Source: Halichondria panicea
Lineage: Eukaryota > Porifera > Demospongiae > Suberitida > Halichondriidae
Assembly: GCF_963675165.1 (NCBI RefSeq)
Contig: NC_087387.1
Coordinates: 2,655,501 to 2,719,500, forward strand
Direction: 5' to 3'
DNA: 64,000 bases
Positions 35,703-49,345 of this stretch are shown here, piece after piece. Made by a program: the position numbers and the translations under genes. The notes below the pieces were generated by a model. That model ran no database searches. It saw nothing but the letters and a program-made list of their open reading frames with translations, and was not told the DNA's origin. Each line of letters starts with the position of its first letter. The first letter of the stretch is position 1.

Positions 35703-36784
35703 TAATTTTGAGGTGAGAATTATGCTGGCCTATTGTGGATAGTCTTGCGGACCCAGACCCTGTAAGAGAGTCTGGCCAATTTCACCCTACAGAGTTGTGT
35801 TGATGTGCCACAAATATAGTGGTGTTCTAAGTGGCTGATAAGTGTTTGTAATAAGCTGTAAAACTGCACAGCTTCATATGGGGCGCGTTTGTGCCAAAAT
35901 TAAGCGTTATTTTTTTCCTTTTATATAAACTAGTTATCATGCTAGTATATAGCTTTATTGCTTTTTAATAAGTGCTGACATCAGCGTTTTACATTCAAAT
36001 TGCACAGGAAGCGACTCATCACCGACTGTGCAGATATTTTTCCATATTGCACACCGGGAAGTATTATTGCACACTTGTTATTGCACACTAGGAAGTGATT
36101 CTTATTTGGAATAAAACGTTTTCAGCAGTGAGAGAACAAGAAAAACATAGTTTACACACTTATTATCATGCATTGCAATGTTTATCAGTCTCTTTTCTTG
36201 TTTTCTGATGCTCTGTATCACTTCTGTGCTCTTTTGCAGTGAAGCTGAGGGTCAGGAGGTTGTCAGTGTTCATATTTAATGCATCAAACAGGCATCAGTG
36301 TTGGGACCGGGAGTGGGTGCTTTGAGCGGAGTATTGCACATGTAGAAGTGTACTGCACCACCATATAAGCCTGTTCAGGCTTGTATAAAGTCGTTTTTTG
36401 GCTTCAAAAACGGTTGTCACACTTTTCTTCAGTTATAGCGGTGCATGTTTCCTCTTCTGATACACTGGAGCATGATAGAAAGCAAGCACATGCTGTTTAT
36501 CCTTCAGAACTATCCATTTTCAAAACGGGTTGCTGGTTGTCAACGTTTTTCTTGTCTTTTTTTCTTGTCTGTTCTCTATAAAATCTTTAAGTAGCCTTCT
36601 GCAAGCTCTCTTGGTGTTCTAGAGTCTTATTTCTTTGTCTTTCTAGCTGTTTTCTTTCTCTTAAACTTGTCTTCAACTGGGAGAACTCAATTTTGTTGCT
36701 ACGCATTCTTCTGGTTGATAAAGCAACCGCACGTTGCGCATGCGCAGATTCAACCTGCATTTTGGTTGCCAAGCAATAAATGCA
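35703..36784. other. Intergenic, nothing recognised
   Basis: No exon, no clear repeat. Short open frames here lack family similarity and splice context. Confidence 0.45.
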
Positions 36785-36905
36785 TTATCCCATGGATACT
36801 GATGATTATCACTCGTCCGTGCCTAGTAACTGTCACTCGTGCCTTGCAGGCACTCGTGCAGTTACTGGCACAGACTCGTGATAATCTTCAGTATCCATAG
36901 GATAA
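36785..36905. repeat. Inverted repeat bordering the AT satellite
   Basis: TTATCCCATGGATACTGATG at the left pairs with the right arm (CAGTATCCATAGGATAA); further pairing inward (GATTATCAC.../...GTGATAATC and TAACTG/CAGTTA). It directly abuts the tandem array that follows. Confidence 0.75.
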
Positions 36906-36910
36906 TATCA

Positions 36911-37185
36911 TAATATCATGCATACTATATATATATAATTATATCATGTACATACTATATATATCATGCATACTATAATTATATATCATGTACATACTAT
37001 ATATATCATGTACATACTATATATATCATGCATACTATATATATCATGTACATACTATATATATCATGCATACTATATATATCATGTACATACTATATAT
37101 ATCATGCATACTATATATATCATGTACATACTATATATATCATGCATACTATATATATCATGTACATACTATATATATATATATT
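36911..37185. repeat. AT-rich satellite, alternating 18/20-bp units
   Basis: About 7 copies of a higher-order unit of about 38 bp made of CATGCATACTATATATAT and CATGTACATACTATATATAT. Several frames stay open through it, giving repetitive Tyr/Ile-rich peptides that are by-products of the array and not proteins. Confidence 0.9.
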
Positions 37186-38171
37186 AATTTTGCGGCAATG
37201 CAGGCAGAATAGTCCTTTCCACACAACGGTATATATATAGAAGGAATTTTTCCAGCGGTCTGGGGGTAGACTAGCAAGCTGCACGGCGAACAGTAAACTG
37301 GTCAAACTACTCTAACGTTTGCCACGATATTTGTAGCAACTAAAGTGGCTAGACCGCATGCGGTTACCACGAGATCATTGATAGTGACGTAGCACTAGAA
37401 ATCACATGCAGTATTGGTCTCGCGAGCAGCCGTCAAAGGGGGAAGGACGTCTGGTTGAACCCGCCGCTTTTTTTTATTTTTATTTTTATTTTTTTATTAT
37501 GTGTATAAATGTCATTATTACTGTTCTCATAACACGTCACTATAATTGAAACACGTCATATTAAATATTAAGTAGAAAAACACAGTATTTTAATAGTCAG
37601 CAAAAGAGTATTATTCTCTACAAGAAGGGAGAATCCCACTACAGGACGCATAGTTCCCTCAAGAGCTGCTCCTAGACAAATACGTTTCTAGATCTACCAT
37701 TCACTCGCAAAACTTTTATATACAGCAAGCTTTTGATTGGGTTTAAGCTCCTTATAACCTAGCTCTATGGCAACAACACTGTCACGAATAGAAGCAGCTT
37801 AATTATTAGTGCAGAGTAATCCGGCTTCTATAGCGAACGCTTCCTTTCTACAGGTACGTAAAACCACACCCTTAATTATTAGTCCTGATGGTGCGACAAC
37901 GTTCCGAAACAGGCTCATGGAAAAGCGGCAGGTTCGACTAGACATCCTTCCCCCTTCGACAGCTGCTCGTGGCTGTATACTGAGGTCACAAAAACCACAG
38001 CCACTTAGAATTGTATGTAATATGCTGACTGTGCAACACGAGTCTCTACACGGAGTTTGACCAGTCTATTGTTTGCCGTGCAACAGTGACGGTTTACGAG
38101 TCTAGTCTGGGGAACGGAAGTGCTGCTGCCACGCTCATTTTTACAATCACATGCATGAAAATGATCACTTT
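37186..38171. other. Repeat-derived intergenic DNA with imperfect inverted arms
   Basis: Segments near 37255-37310 and 38045-38110 are imperfect reverse complements sharing GCACGGC and ACTGGTCAAACT, suggesting an old element of about 850 bp. A T-rich tract lies at 37469-37497. No gene is seen. Confidence 0.4.
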
Positions 38172-38181
38172 AGTTGCAACT

Positions 38182-38511
38182 CAGAGGAGGTAAGACATGC
38201 ATAATTATGTAATTGGCAATTTTTGCTGAGTCGGCAAATATGTTCAGCTACAGAAAACTCAGCGTTTGTAGAATCTATGGCTAATAAAACAATCACGTGC
38301 TACGATTTGTCGAGTTAGCAAATTATGTGTAGCTACGTTAATGCTCTATGCAGTGACCTTATATATAACAGGCTAGCTACATAGAAGTGATCTTGCAATT
38401 GCTGCCTGTTGATTTCTTTGGCTATAGGATTCTATAAATGCTATATCTAAACATTAGCAATTCAGCAAAATTGCTGATTACTTCCTAATTGCTCGTATAT
38501 ATGTCGTACCT
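38182..38511. mobile_element. Mutator-like element, diverged fourth short relative, about 330 bp
   Basis: Left end CAGAGGAGGTAAGACATG; right end ...GTCGTACCTC, i.e. GAGGTACGACATA on the other strand, missing the last few terminal bases. AGTTGCAACT flanks it on both sides (38172-38181 and 38512-38521), fitting a 9-10 bp duplication. Confidence 0.75.
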
Positions 38512-38733
38512 CAGTTGCAACTGCATTCTGTACTGCCATGTGCTTATGCAAGACTGGCCTGTCACTGACTGTTTGCGCATGCGCAAAATTATTGGCTATT
38601 TTTATTTTTTCTAAAAATCCTGACAAAGAATATGAAGTCATACACATATATAGCTAGCTAGCTAGAGACAGAGCTGTATGTTTTATTGCACAGCTATTTT
38701 ATTTCTGATAGAGTCAGTAAGTAGTATAGTATA

Positions 38734-38940
38734 CCGTATTACTAGAATGTTTTGCGAGCATCAAACATTTGCGAGGGTTGATCAATTCACAACAATTAAA
38801 TCAGCAAAACCTAAATTATTACTAGTAAATACACATGATCCTTTCCAGAACGCAATAGTTAGATCGCAAAGGGTCAAATTTTCTGCTGATTTGGCTCATT
38901 CGCAAAGGTTTTTCACTTGCAAAATATTCTATAGTAATTG
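38734..38940. mobile_element. MITE of the CCGTATTACTAGAATG family, fullest copy
   Basis: Left end CCGTATTACTAGAATGTTTT with GCGAGC; the right end on the other strand reads TACTATAGAATATTTTGCAAG. TA lies next to both ends. Partial or diverged copies: 3085-3240, 7975-8155, 22125-22315. Confidence 0.7.
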
Positions 38941-40349
38941 TAAGTCACACAAATAGGAAAGAAAAAGTATTTATACTTATAATATAAATACCATGTGCAC
39001 GATGATGAGCCAATTCCATCAGCAGGGTTACCTACACAGATCTTTAGAGAGTGGAATGTTTCAAGAAGCGTTTGAACTACAGAAACGTTTGTCAGGATAT
39101 CTCTGAGCATGGGGCACTTGCTCGGCTTTATCTGAGTCGACTACAAATTAACACGTAAATCTTTCTGAGCAGTATTAAACAGTTAACAGAACATCTGCTC
39201 TTGTACTGTTTCCCTGTGTTACTGTCCTAATTATGCAAAGGGTGAGAGAGGGGATCGAGATAACATTTTAAATTGGTAGGTGTAGATGATGGCAGCCGTT
39301 TGACAAGTGTTTTGAGCGATTCAACTTCAGAGTGAACGTAAGCAACCAATGGCACAGTGAGACTATCAACTGAGACACTTTTAAGAGCTCAGGTGAGATG
39401 GACAAAGTCATCGTAAGACGTCTCCTTGCTTCTCCCTTTTTTTCTCTGTTCTTCCTGCGGATTGCTAAACCACATTTTCTTCCATGCACATAAGATTAGC
39501 AAGCACCCTCACTGGCGGAAAAGATCACCCTCAATGTAGGAGCCTCAATGAAATTTTGACACTAATATCGCACTATATAAAAGTGCTGACTCAGGTTTGG
39601 GTCGGGTTGGAGTTCCTTCTATGGCTTCTGTGCATTTACTTAGGAGTTGGAGGTTAATTACAGTCGTACCCAACCTCCTCCGGTTAAACAAAAAACAACA
39701 ACTACATGTAGAGAAACTATAAACCCGGGGTGAACTCAGTTTTACATAAGTCCACGTAGTGTTTTAATTATGACCTTTTGACCCTAGTATTCCTCCTCTG
39801 TACACGAACACATTGGTAGTGCTGACTCGATCAGCGTTGGCTTTATGTTTGGTGAGGCATCAGTACCATGTCGCAAGATCTCACGATATAATAAGTGAAT
39901 TCTATATAGATTTTATAGGCAATGTCTTGAGCATAATGTATCAAGTCTATACACCACTGATTTTCTGCTATGTGCATGCATTTGGCAAGGTTAGATAATA
40001 GTGGTGTATGATAATACATGCACTGGGAGTAATTATAGGATGACAGCCGCAGAGAGTCAGTAAAAGAATCCTGGATAGGGCTCTCTACATGGGAATGTGT
40101 GCGCCTCGAATTAAATCTGTGTTTAGCTAGCTGGTACTCCAAGTTCAATAGCATTGAACTTGCTAACGAAACCTTTATGTCAAAATCTGCCACAAATATA
40201 AAGCTAATCACTTGTTATGTTGAGGCAGTGCGGTAAGCAGACTAGAATCACCAACAGACACACTGACCGACTCTATATAACCTGTGGCTACGCGCCTGTT
40301 TTAATTATAGCCTGCATTACTTGACTCTACCCTATCTATAGGTTCAGGC
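38941..40349. other. Intergenic / 5' region of the ankyrin-Roc-COR gene
   Basis: No coding exon recognised. An acceptor-like CCTATCTATAG stands just before the start codon at 40350, so a 5' non-coding exon is probable somewhere in this stretch. Confidence 0.45.
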
Positions 40350-43300
40350 ATGGCTAGTTATAGCCATGACACACCTCTACACATTGCTGCAAGCTGTGGA
40401 GATGAAGAAAAAGTGAGAAAGTTTTTAAAATCGCAGCAATATAAAGTAGATGTTGTGAACTCTGATAAACAAACCCCCCTTCACCTAGCATGTGCCAATG
40501 GGCATCTGGTTACCGTAGACTTGCTAGTCAATAACTTCAATGCCAGTATTGGAGCTCTTGACAATGAAGGGTTATCTCCATTACTTCATGCTGCAAAAAG
40601 CAATCATATACAAATAGTGATCATTTTGATTCTGTTGTCAATGTTTGGTAGACGTATCTCTAAAACTACCAGAATTCGAATTCCATACGAAGTATGTCAT
40701 GTTGAGCGTAGCCACACTGAGCTCCTGGAAGAAGTTGTCTTTGAGTACTTTAACAATCCTCAAGCTCAATTGATTACAGTTAAAATAATCAGAGAGTTAT
40801 TTGATGATGTTATTGATGATGTAGAGAACTGCGAATGCAAGTTTTTCCCATTATTTTTAGCATCGTCACTTGGACTCCAAAATTTGTTTGAGAAGTTGAT
40901 AGTAGAGAAGGGAACTAGCCTTGAAACTAAAGGCTTCTTTGGTTTGTCTCTTCTCCATTGTGCCTGCTTTGGGGGTCACACTCAACTCATTGAACATTTT
41001 GTAGATCATTACAAGTTGAACCTTAATGCTAGAAGCAGGAACGGTAGGACGATTATTCATTATGCATGTTTTGGTGATCACACAGAGCTTATAGAAAAGC
41101 TCATAATCAACTATCAACTTGATCCAGCTCTAACAGATGAAAAAGATAATACTGCTCTGCATATTGCAACTATGACAGGTCAAGTTGAAACAGTCAGGTA
41201 CCTTATCATTAAACACAAAGTTGTGATTGACTGCAGAAATAACCAAGATTTAACTCCCTTGTGTTTAGCCGCTCGAAATGGTCACCTGTATCTAGTAACT
41301 ATGTTGATTGACGAGTTTAAGTGCAGTTCACAAGTCGTAGGCTACCATGGGCGAACTCTTCTTCACAAAGCTTGTCAAGGGGGTAACGTGAAACTAATTG
41401 ACAAGCTTATTAAAGTATATGGACTTGATCCAATGGCTAGAGATGACAGTGGAAACACCCCTTTACACATAGCAGCCATAGATGGACAAGTTGAAATTGT
41501 AAAACATTTTGTCACTATGTATAAGCACAGTGTTGACATTGACAGCACTGATGACGAAGGCTCCACTCCATTATGTTTAACTGCTCAAAATGGTCACTTG
41601 AATCTGATAAGTATGTTTCTAAATGACTTTAAGTGCAGTTCCAAAGTCAAAGGCTGCAATCAGCAGAATCTTGTTCATTATGCCGCAAGAGGTGATCACA
41701 AAGAAGTGATTGATATGCTAGTTAAAGTGTATGAAGTCAATCCAAAAATGAAAGATAACAATGGGAACACCCCTCTCCATGTGGCAGCATTGAATGGAGG
41801 TGTCAAATCAGTGGAACACCTGATTAAAGAACACAATATTGAGAAGGAGAGCACCAATAATTGTCAATCCACTCCATTGTGCTTAGCTGCAAGCAGAGGT
41901 CAACTGAAAGTTGCTCATATGCTCCTTTATAACTTTAAATGCAGTGCTGCAGTCAAGGGCTACCGTGGACGTACACTCCTTCACTATGCATGTAAAGATA
42001 GCAACATAGAACTGATTAGGATGCTAAAATGTTTTGGTGTGGATCCAACAACACGAGATGACTATGGTGACACTCCTTTACATATAGCAGCTGTGTATGG
42101 ACAAGTTAAAACAGTTGAATATCTAATTACTGAATGTAGTGTTGAGAGAGACAGTACTAACTACCAAAAATCAACTCCACTGTGCTCAGCTGTTTCAAAA
42201 GGTCACGTGCATTTGGCACAAGTTTTAGTTAAAGACTTTAGATGTTGTCCACTTATCAAAGGCCACAACGGTCAAAGTCTCCTTCATTATGCATGCCAAT
42301 GTGGACATACAGAAATGTTCGATATGCTAATAACAGATCATAACCTTCAGATAGAAAAAGATCATGATGGAAACACACCTTTACATTTAGCAGTCATGAA
42401 TGGACACATTGATATGGTGCAACACCTTTTTAGTAAATACATTGATTGTTTCATCACTAATGCGGAAAAAGTATCTACATTAAGTTGTGCTGCTCGAATT
42501 AATTATGGGTGTGATGGGAATATCAAAGGTCAAACTCTTCTTCATTGTGCATGTCAAAATGGACATGTGAAACTGGTAGATATATTGGTTGAGGACTATA
42601 ACTTTGATTTAACAGCTAGAGATGTGGATGGAAATACACCTCTTCATGTGGCTGTCCTGAACTGTCAAGTTGAAACAGTGAAACACCTTGTTACACAACA
42701 CAAAGTTGATGTTCACTGTACCAACAATCATTGTGCCACTCCGTTGATGGTAGCAGCTCTACACGGTTACATAGATGTGATTGAGAATTTAGTTACTGGG
42801 TTCCATTGTGTTCCAGAAGTGAAAGACGTCTTTGGTAAAACTCTCCTCCACTATGCTTGTGAAGGTGGTCACACAAAACTGGTGGATAACCTAATATCAA
42901 AGTATAAGCTTGATATCTTTGGTAAAGACAATGATGGAAACACACCTCTACATATAGCTGCTCTGCATGGACAAGCCAAAACTGTTAAGTACTTAATTAA
43001 TAGGCACAAGGTTGTTAAAAGCAGCAAAAACAATATCGAATCCACTCCACTGTGGCTAGCAGCAAGGAATGGTCATCTAGAGGTTGTGAAAATACTGTAT
43101 TATAGCGAATGCAATGAGCGAAATCTTTTACATTTTGCATGTCGTGGGGATCACACAAAGCTGCTGGATGAAATAGTATCAGAACATCAGATTGATTTAA
43201 CACAGCCAGAAATAAATGATGATGATGGAAATACCCCTTTACATTTGGCAGCTATGGAGGGACATATTAAAACAGTGAAACATCTAATTATTAAGTACAA

Positions 43301-46300
43301 AGTTGAGGTTGATCTCACTAATAAGGACAACTCCTCTTCGTTATGTACAGCTGTTTCAAATGGCAAGGAGCACGTTATGAAAGTGCTTATAGAAGAGTTT
43401 GGATGTAATCCTGCTGTGAAAGCTTACAGAGGACGAACTCTCTTGCACTATGCGTGCAAATTTGGTAATATTGAGCTGTTAGACAAAATGGTTACTGAAT
43501 ATCATCTTGATGTTAATAGGAGAGATGATGATGGAAACACACTTCTACACATGGCTGCTTTGAGTGGACAAGTTGAAGTAGTTAATCACCTAATAATGAA
43601 GTATGATGCCGAGAAAGGAGACAAAAACAGTTACAATTCAACTCCTTTATGTGTTGCAGCTCGTAATAATCACCTAAATGTGATAAGACTGCTGGTTGAT
43701 GAGTTTCAATGTAATCCTGAGGCCACCGGCTACAATGGTCAAACTCTCCTTTACTACGCTTACCAAGGGGGTCATTTACAACTTGTTGACACGCTAAAAG
43801 AATTGTATGGTCTCAATGCTACGCTCAGAGATGATGATCACAACACTCCTGTTCATGTTGTGTGTCGAACTGGCAAAACAGAAATGTTAAAACCATTGCT
43901 TTCTGGTATTAACTCAATTTGGACAGTTTTTCAAAGTAATAAATTTGGCAATACCCCTCTGCATACTGCTGCTCTCTATAAGCATACTAGTTGTGTAAAA
44001 GTTTTGCTTAATGAATATAAAGCCCCACTTTTTGTGCGGAACAATGATGGGAAAACTGCTTCAGATTTACACAATGACAAAGTAATTGTTGAAGAACTCA
44101 AAAGTAACATTTCCCAGCAGATCCAATCCACGTATAAAGAGCTTGATGAACTAGCTAGGAAAGAGTTCAGTGGTGAGAAGCATCTTACAAGACTGTTTGT
44201 TGTTGGACACTCTGGTGCTGGAAAATCCACTCTTATTGACACGCTTAAGAAAGAGGGATTTTTCTACATTTTCAAGAGAACTATCATAGAGCCCCATACT
44301 GCAGGAATTATACCTACTACATTTAACAGTACTGACTATGGAAGAATGATTTTCTATGACTTCGCCGGTGATTCTGAGTATTATACCTCACATGCTGCAG
44401 TGTTGGAGTCCGTGGATACTTCAATGGGAATGAACATTTATCTGATATTGTGTGATTTGAGCCAAAGTAGGGAATTTATCACCAGAAAATTTAGCTACTG
44501 GTTTTCCTTCCTTTCTTGTAACATTAGGAGTATCTTTAATTCCATTATTCTCCCTGTTGGGAGTCGAGCTGATAAACTAAGCAGTGATAAAGAAATGCTT
44601 GGAGTAGTTGATAATCTTTCCCAAAATTTTTCTGCAGGTATGGATAATCTGCAAGTAAAAGAAAAAAGTGTTGTGTTAGATTGCCGTGATAAAGGAAATG
44701 TATTCAGTCGAATTAAAGATCTCGTGAAGAAATATTCCACGTCTGTACACCCTGTCCGACTAACCCTTGAGACAAGCACCCTCTTAGGCTTGCTAAGAAA
44801 AGATTTTGAGAATGTTACGGCTTGTGAAGTTCACCGCCTCATCTCCCACATAGTGATGACTAAAATTCCACTCCCAGTAAATCCTTCATTACTTTACCCT
44901 CTTGTTAGAGAGTTGCATAACTTTGGCTTTGTGTTGCTAATAGAAAAACAAGGTGATGCAATTGAGAACCACTTGATTATTTTGAACATTCCAATATTCA
45001 CATCTGATGTACATAGTAAGTTGTTTTCGAAGTCTGCTAAAAAGAATTTAGCTGAACACACTGATCCACTGAAATTGAGTGTGGGTATCATTCCAGAATC
45101 TCTGCTCAAAGTAGTGCTACCCAATTATGTAACAAAAGACTGCCTGCTAAAGCTCCAGTACTGTCAGGAAATTGAGAACTTGCATGTGGAAGAAGACCAC
45201 ACACTTCTTCAATCCCAGACAGCATCGCAAGAGCCACTGCTATTTTTTCCTGCTCTTTGTGAATTAAAAATTGATAAAATTCAGTGGACAACTGAAGTAA
45301 ATGAACACAACGTTACCCTGGGTTGGTATGTTAAATGTGATGGCAGATTTGACCACTTTCCCACTCGATTTCTTCATGTACTTATTGTTCGCTTGTCTCG
45401 AAGTTTTGCACTAAAACAGAGCCTTCCAGTAAGCCGTAGACCGTCTATTGTGTCTATTGACTCCGTATCGTCTATGCCAAACTCTCCTACTACGTTTGAT
45501 TTTAATCGTGAATCTATGCTAGAAGAGGTGTATGAATCCAATCATCGTTGTCATGTCTGGTCAACTGGTCTGCATTGGGTAATGAGGAATGGAGTAGAGG
45601 TGTTTGTTGACTTACCCAAAGATGCAGAAAACAAAGAGCTGGTTGTAGTCACGAGAAGCTGTGATGGATCCAGAGCTGAATGCGCTAACATTTTGCAAAA
45701 GGTTGTTCAGAAAGTTATTGAAGCGAAAGTTGAGTTTTGTCACAGTATCACACCTTCAGTCTATCTACTCGATTCATCTAGTCTTAAACGTAAGAAATTC
45801 ACTGATGCCAGAAAAGTACCACGCTTTACACTGCAAGAAGTTAACATAACATTGGCTGAAGGCAGTAAAAATGCTGTCAGTGTTGATGGGTCACATTGCT
45901 CTTCTCCTAGAGATCTGGCCAACCTCACTAGATGGACTATGTCCTATTGGAGTAAGTCTTAGAGTAATTTAAATTAGCGTGTAATTGTATGCAGTTATTT
46001 TTACAGTTTTTTATGGTGTCCATATTATACAGACCTACTTTTCCCTATGGACCCTGATGATGTAAAGAATGCTATCAAAGATCGAGTGGCTGGCAGCGAG
46101 TGGAAACAGCTAGGACGAAATCTTGGCATTCCTTATAGGGTACTAGAAGACATTGACGTTAGTTTCTCCCAAATGGTAGACAAAAAGTCGGAAATGATCC
46201 AAGCGTGGTTAACTGGCGAAAGCATGCCCACTTGGTTTCACATGGTTGAGGCACTACGTGAACCAAATCTGAAATTGTTTAAAGCTGCTGGTAAAATTTC

Positions 46301-46655
46301 AGAGAAACACAGTAAGTATAATCTTACAATTACTCTATGTTGCCATAATAACATCATTCCATAATTTATCCCAGATTGTACACAACAACAACAAATTCTT
46401 ACTTCTGAATCATCCCACCGTCCTGATTCAAACTTTCTCCAGTCGTTTGCTGCCATCATTGGCTTTCGATGGCAGTGTATAGTGTTTCCCCTCTCCCTCT
46501 CCTCAGAAGACGTTGTGAGCATCAAGAGACAGACAAGAGGAGCAGAACCCACTATACAAGCACTCCTTATGTTGCAGAAGTGGGCAGCCAACAAGACAGC
46601 AACTTATGGTCAGTTGAGAGAGATACTGTGTACACTCTCAGTTTTTAACATTTGA
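40350..46655 (+). CDS. Ankyrin-repeat ROCO protein with C-terminal death domain (DAPK1-like without kinase)
   Basis: Exons 40350-45952, 46033-46311, 46507-46655, joined in phase 1; about 2,010 residues. Residues 1-1,250: more than 30 ankyrin repeats (TPLHIAAxxGxxxxVxxLI pattern). About 1,280-1,450: Roc GTPase with P-loop GHSGAGKSTL, switch II DFAGD and a G4-like SRADKL. About 1,460-1,860: COR domain (for example LPVNPSLLYPLVRELHNFGF). The second exon encodes a death domain (AGSEWKQLGRNLGIP...AWLTGE...TWFHMVEALREPNLK). The last exon (GAEPTIQALLMLQKWAANKT, then ATYGQLREIL) resembles helices 4-6 of a second death domain. Roc-COR is a regulatory GTPase dimer module, ankyrins bind partners and DDs recruit DD proteins. 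DAPK1 has the same order plus an N-terminal kinase, absent here. Cytoplasmic signalling or innate-immune role is inference. Confidence 0.93.
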
Positions 46656-48599
46656 CTTGGTATGTACCATAATTATTGACCTGTAATTATATACAATAAA
46701 TTGACTTGCTGCTGAGTTTAGTCTGTACTGATATAAAAACACGTGTTATTATAATTATATAATTGCTGCTGTATTTAAAAAAAAGTTTAGTTCTGTATAA
46801 AAAACATGTGTTTTAATTGTGTTCTTGTGATCCCTTTATTTTATAATTTTGAATTGTGTTGTTCTTGTGATCATGATCCCCTTCGGTCCCCAATCCAATC
46901 ATTTATACATTTTTGTATATATACTGGTATCTATACCATAATTATTGACTTCTGCTGCTGTTTTTCAAGTTTAGTTCTGTATCAAATGAATTCACGTTCT
47001 TGTGATCCCCCTTTCTCATTTATACCATAAATATTTGGCTTCGGCTACTGTATATTTTCACGGGGATTACTATTTCTGCGAATAAGAGTAAAATATGGGT
47101 CACTCCAAGTGAGATCAATACACCTCACAACACACCAACACAAAATGCACACCCCCCCCCCCCCCCCTCAACTTGGTATATTCATAGTATAATATTTATC
47201 GAACCACAATGATATTTGGGGTCACTGGTGCCAAGTTGTGACTGTTATGCTAGCCTCCTTCGCAGCCTCTCCTTTTTCTGTTCTTTGTCACACGGTCAAT
47301 AAGATAAAATACAGTAAGAATTGGAGGTACAAAGAAAGAAAGAACGAACCGTCCAAAAAAAGGAGAGCCTGCCTCGCTAAGTCGCGTGACGGTGGCACAG
47401 TGGTGGCACAGTGAAAATGAGCGTGGGCTTTCAGTAGATGGGCGGAGCCTGACAGGCAACAAAGCCACAGGATGCCTACGCATTGCAGACTTACTTCATA
47501 TCTATGATAATATCTCCAGACGTACTTGCACGATGGCTTTTAATAATACCTAGCATAGAGAAGTCTGAAGACTAAAGGTCTATCTTTGAGCCTATCCTCA
47601 AGCCTCAAATTGAGGCTTGAGTTATTATTGAGCAGTAGTCTAGTCTAGAAACAGTGTATTTGAGAATGACATGACAATGTTGCAAGGTTGTGATCTCATG
47701 AGTACTGACAGAGTGAGACTAAACCATACTAATTTGTGTGCATGAGACAGTTTTCACAGGGGCACGAGCACCAATGTCGAATTTTCCCTTAGTTTAATAC
47801 ATGTACGTAATAGATGATCGATAGGGTCCCATAGTCGTGTAATCCTATTGTAGTCGTTTTAGAGGTTCTGCTCCTTTTTTGGAAACTTTCTGGCAGTAGA
47901 ACCAGCTCTATAGTGGATACGGAAATAATACCTGCAGATAAGCACTCAGGTCTACATTGTCTGCTGTAATTTGAAACACTCGACTAGGTCGAATGTGAGG
48001 TCTTGAGAGTGGGAGCACATTGAGTTTGATAAGGCGAGTCTTGTAGTCTGTAGTTCTGCTGTACGTAGTTCTATTGTAATTATCCGAGGATAAAATTGGT
48101 TGCCCTTGCCCTTCTAGTTTGGATAGTGTAATTGTGCCAGGGCAATCTTCTTCTTCTTTATTATGACTTGGACTAAAACATTCCTTCTGATGACATGAAG
48201 GGATCTGTAGGATTTTTCAATTTTGGCATGTCAGAAGTATTGCTGTGAGTTGTCCAGGATCTGGGATAGGTTCCTTCTTTGCCCAGGTCCTTTTGACAAG
48301 GGCTATTATCAGATACAGTAGTACTCTAGCCTTTCATGCTTCATCTTGTAGAGCTAACTTCTACATACTGTGTTCTGTAGCTTCACACACTGCTTTGCCT
48401 CTAGTTCTGGTAAATACTCTCCAAGTACTGTGTCACAGTGTGTGGGAGGACAGATATTGCGGTTTACTCTTGCCCACGCTCAATTAAATTCTATATACTT
48501 GGGGTGAAAGGTAATTGTCTGCTATAATAATTATTATTGTTATTAATACCATATAAATTAATGTTGACTATAGGTACTCTTCTTTAAAATGTACAAATT
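46656..48599. other. Intergenic, nothing recognised
   Basis: AT-rich DNA with a long C-run at about 47150-47167. No exon with family similarity. Some motifs (TTGTGATCCCCTT, CAGTTTAGTTCTGTAT) recur within 46720-47020, hinting at a local imperfect duplication. Confidence 0.45.
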
Positions 48600-48762
48600 T
48601 TGTTCTGGGACTGCCATATAGGTTTGGAAGATATGATAACTACAGTGATGGGCACTGATATTATAGTGCAGAAAGTTCCAAAACCAATGCTTCAAGCTGA
48701 TAAATTTGACGATGAAACTTCAGCTTTCAATTCTCTCAAGTTAGATCTAGAGTTTGGCATTG

Positions 48763-48834
48763 TATATTTGTGCCTCAGAAGAGTTATATATTTGTGCCTC
48801 AGAAGAGCTATATATTTGTACCTCAGAAGAGCTA
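48763..48834. repeat. Three tandem copies of a 24-bp unit
   Basis: TATATTTGTGCCTCAGAAGA followed by GTTA/GCTA is repeated three times head to tail with two or three substitutions. Being a multiple of three, it keeps a frame open on both strands. Confidence 0.9.
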
Positions 48835-49111
48835 TGCATGTTCTAGCATGAGGCATCTTATAGACAACTCTTGCATTCAAATATAAGTTTCGAGTTTAGA
48901 ATATAATTAAGTTTCGTAAAATTAAAACCACTGACTGTGTTGATGTTGATCAGAATTTTGGTCCTGTTGACAAAAGTAATTGTACCTATGTATGCTTCAA
49001 TTGATCGTGAATAGGATAACATACGTGTTGAACACCTGTCTCACATCATTGAGAGTTTAGCCAAAGCACTTGATGTCAGAAAACAGAATCTAAGATGGTT
49101 GTCTTGAGATA

Positions 49112-49345
49112 CCGTATAGCGCGAAATTTTCGAGGCACTTATATTTCGTGGATTGGCCTCTAAAAGCCATTTCGTTGCACAATGTTCGCGGAATGACTGC
49201 TTACCGGAAGCCACGCCTTTAAATATTTGCATGATAGCAGGTAATTCTTATTAAGGAACACTTTTCGTGGACTTAATTTTCGTGTAGAATTCCAACCCAC
49301 GAAATCCGCGAAAATTAAGCCCCTCGAAAATTTCGCGCTATACGG
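49112..49345. mobile_element. Intact reference copy of the CCGTATAGCGCGAAATTTTC MITE, 234 bp
   Basis: Ends CCGTATAGCGCGAAATTTTC and its inverted copy, with TA on each side (49110-49111, 49346-49347), as for Tc1/mariner-type MITEs. No coding. At least eight other full or partial termini occur in the window (near 3786, 3959, 4404, 16960, 26022, 30014, 33121, 61178). Confidence 0.85.

Noticed and set aside
36966-37240. Overlapping open frames rich in Tyr/Ile/Cys/His.
   Set aside because: They are translations of the 18/20-bp satellite, with no start context or splice signal.
47250-48487. Open frames of 77-80 codons between the ankyrin-ROCO gene and the relic region.
   Set aside because: No similarity to known families, no splice context, ordinary length for AT-rich intergenic DNA.
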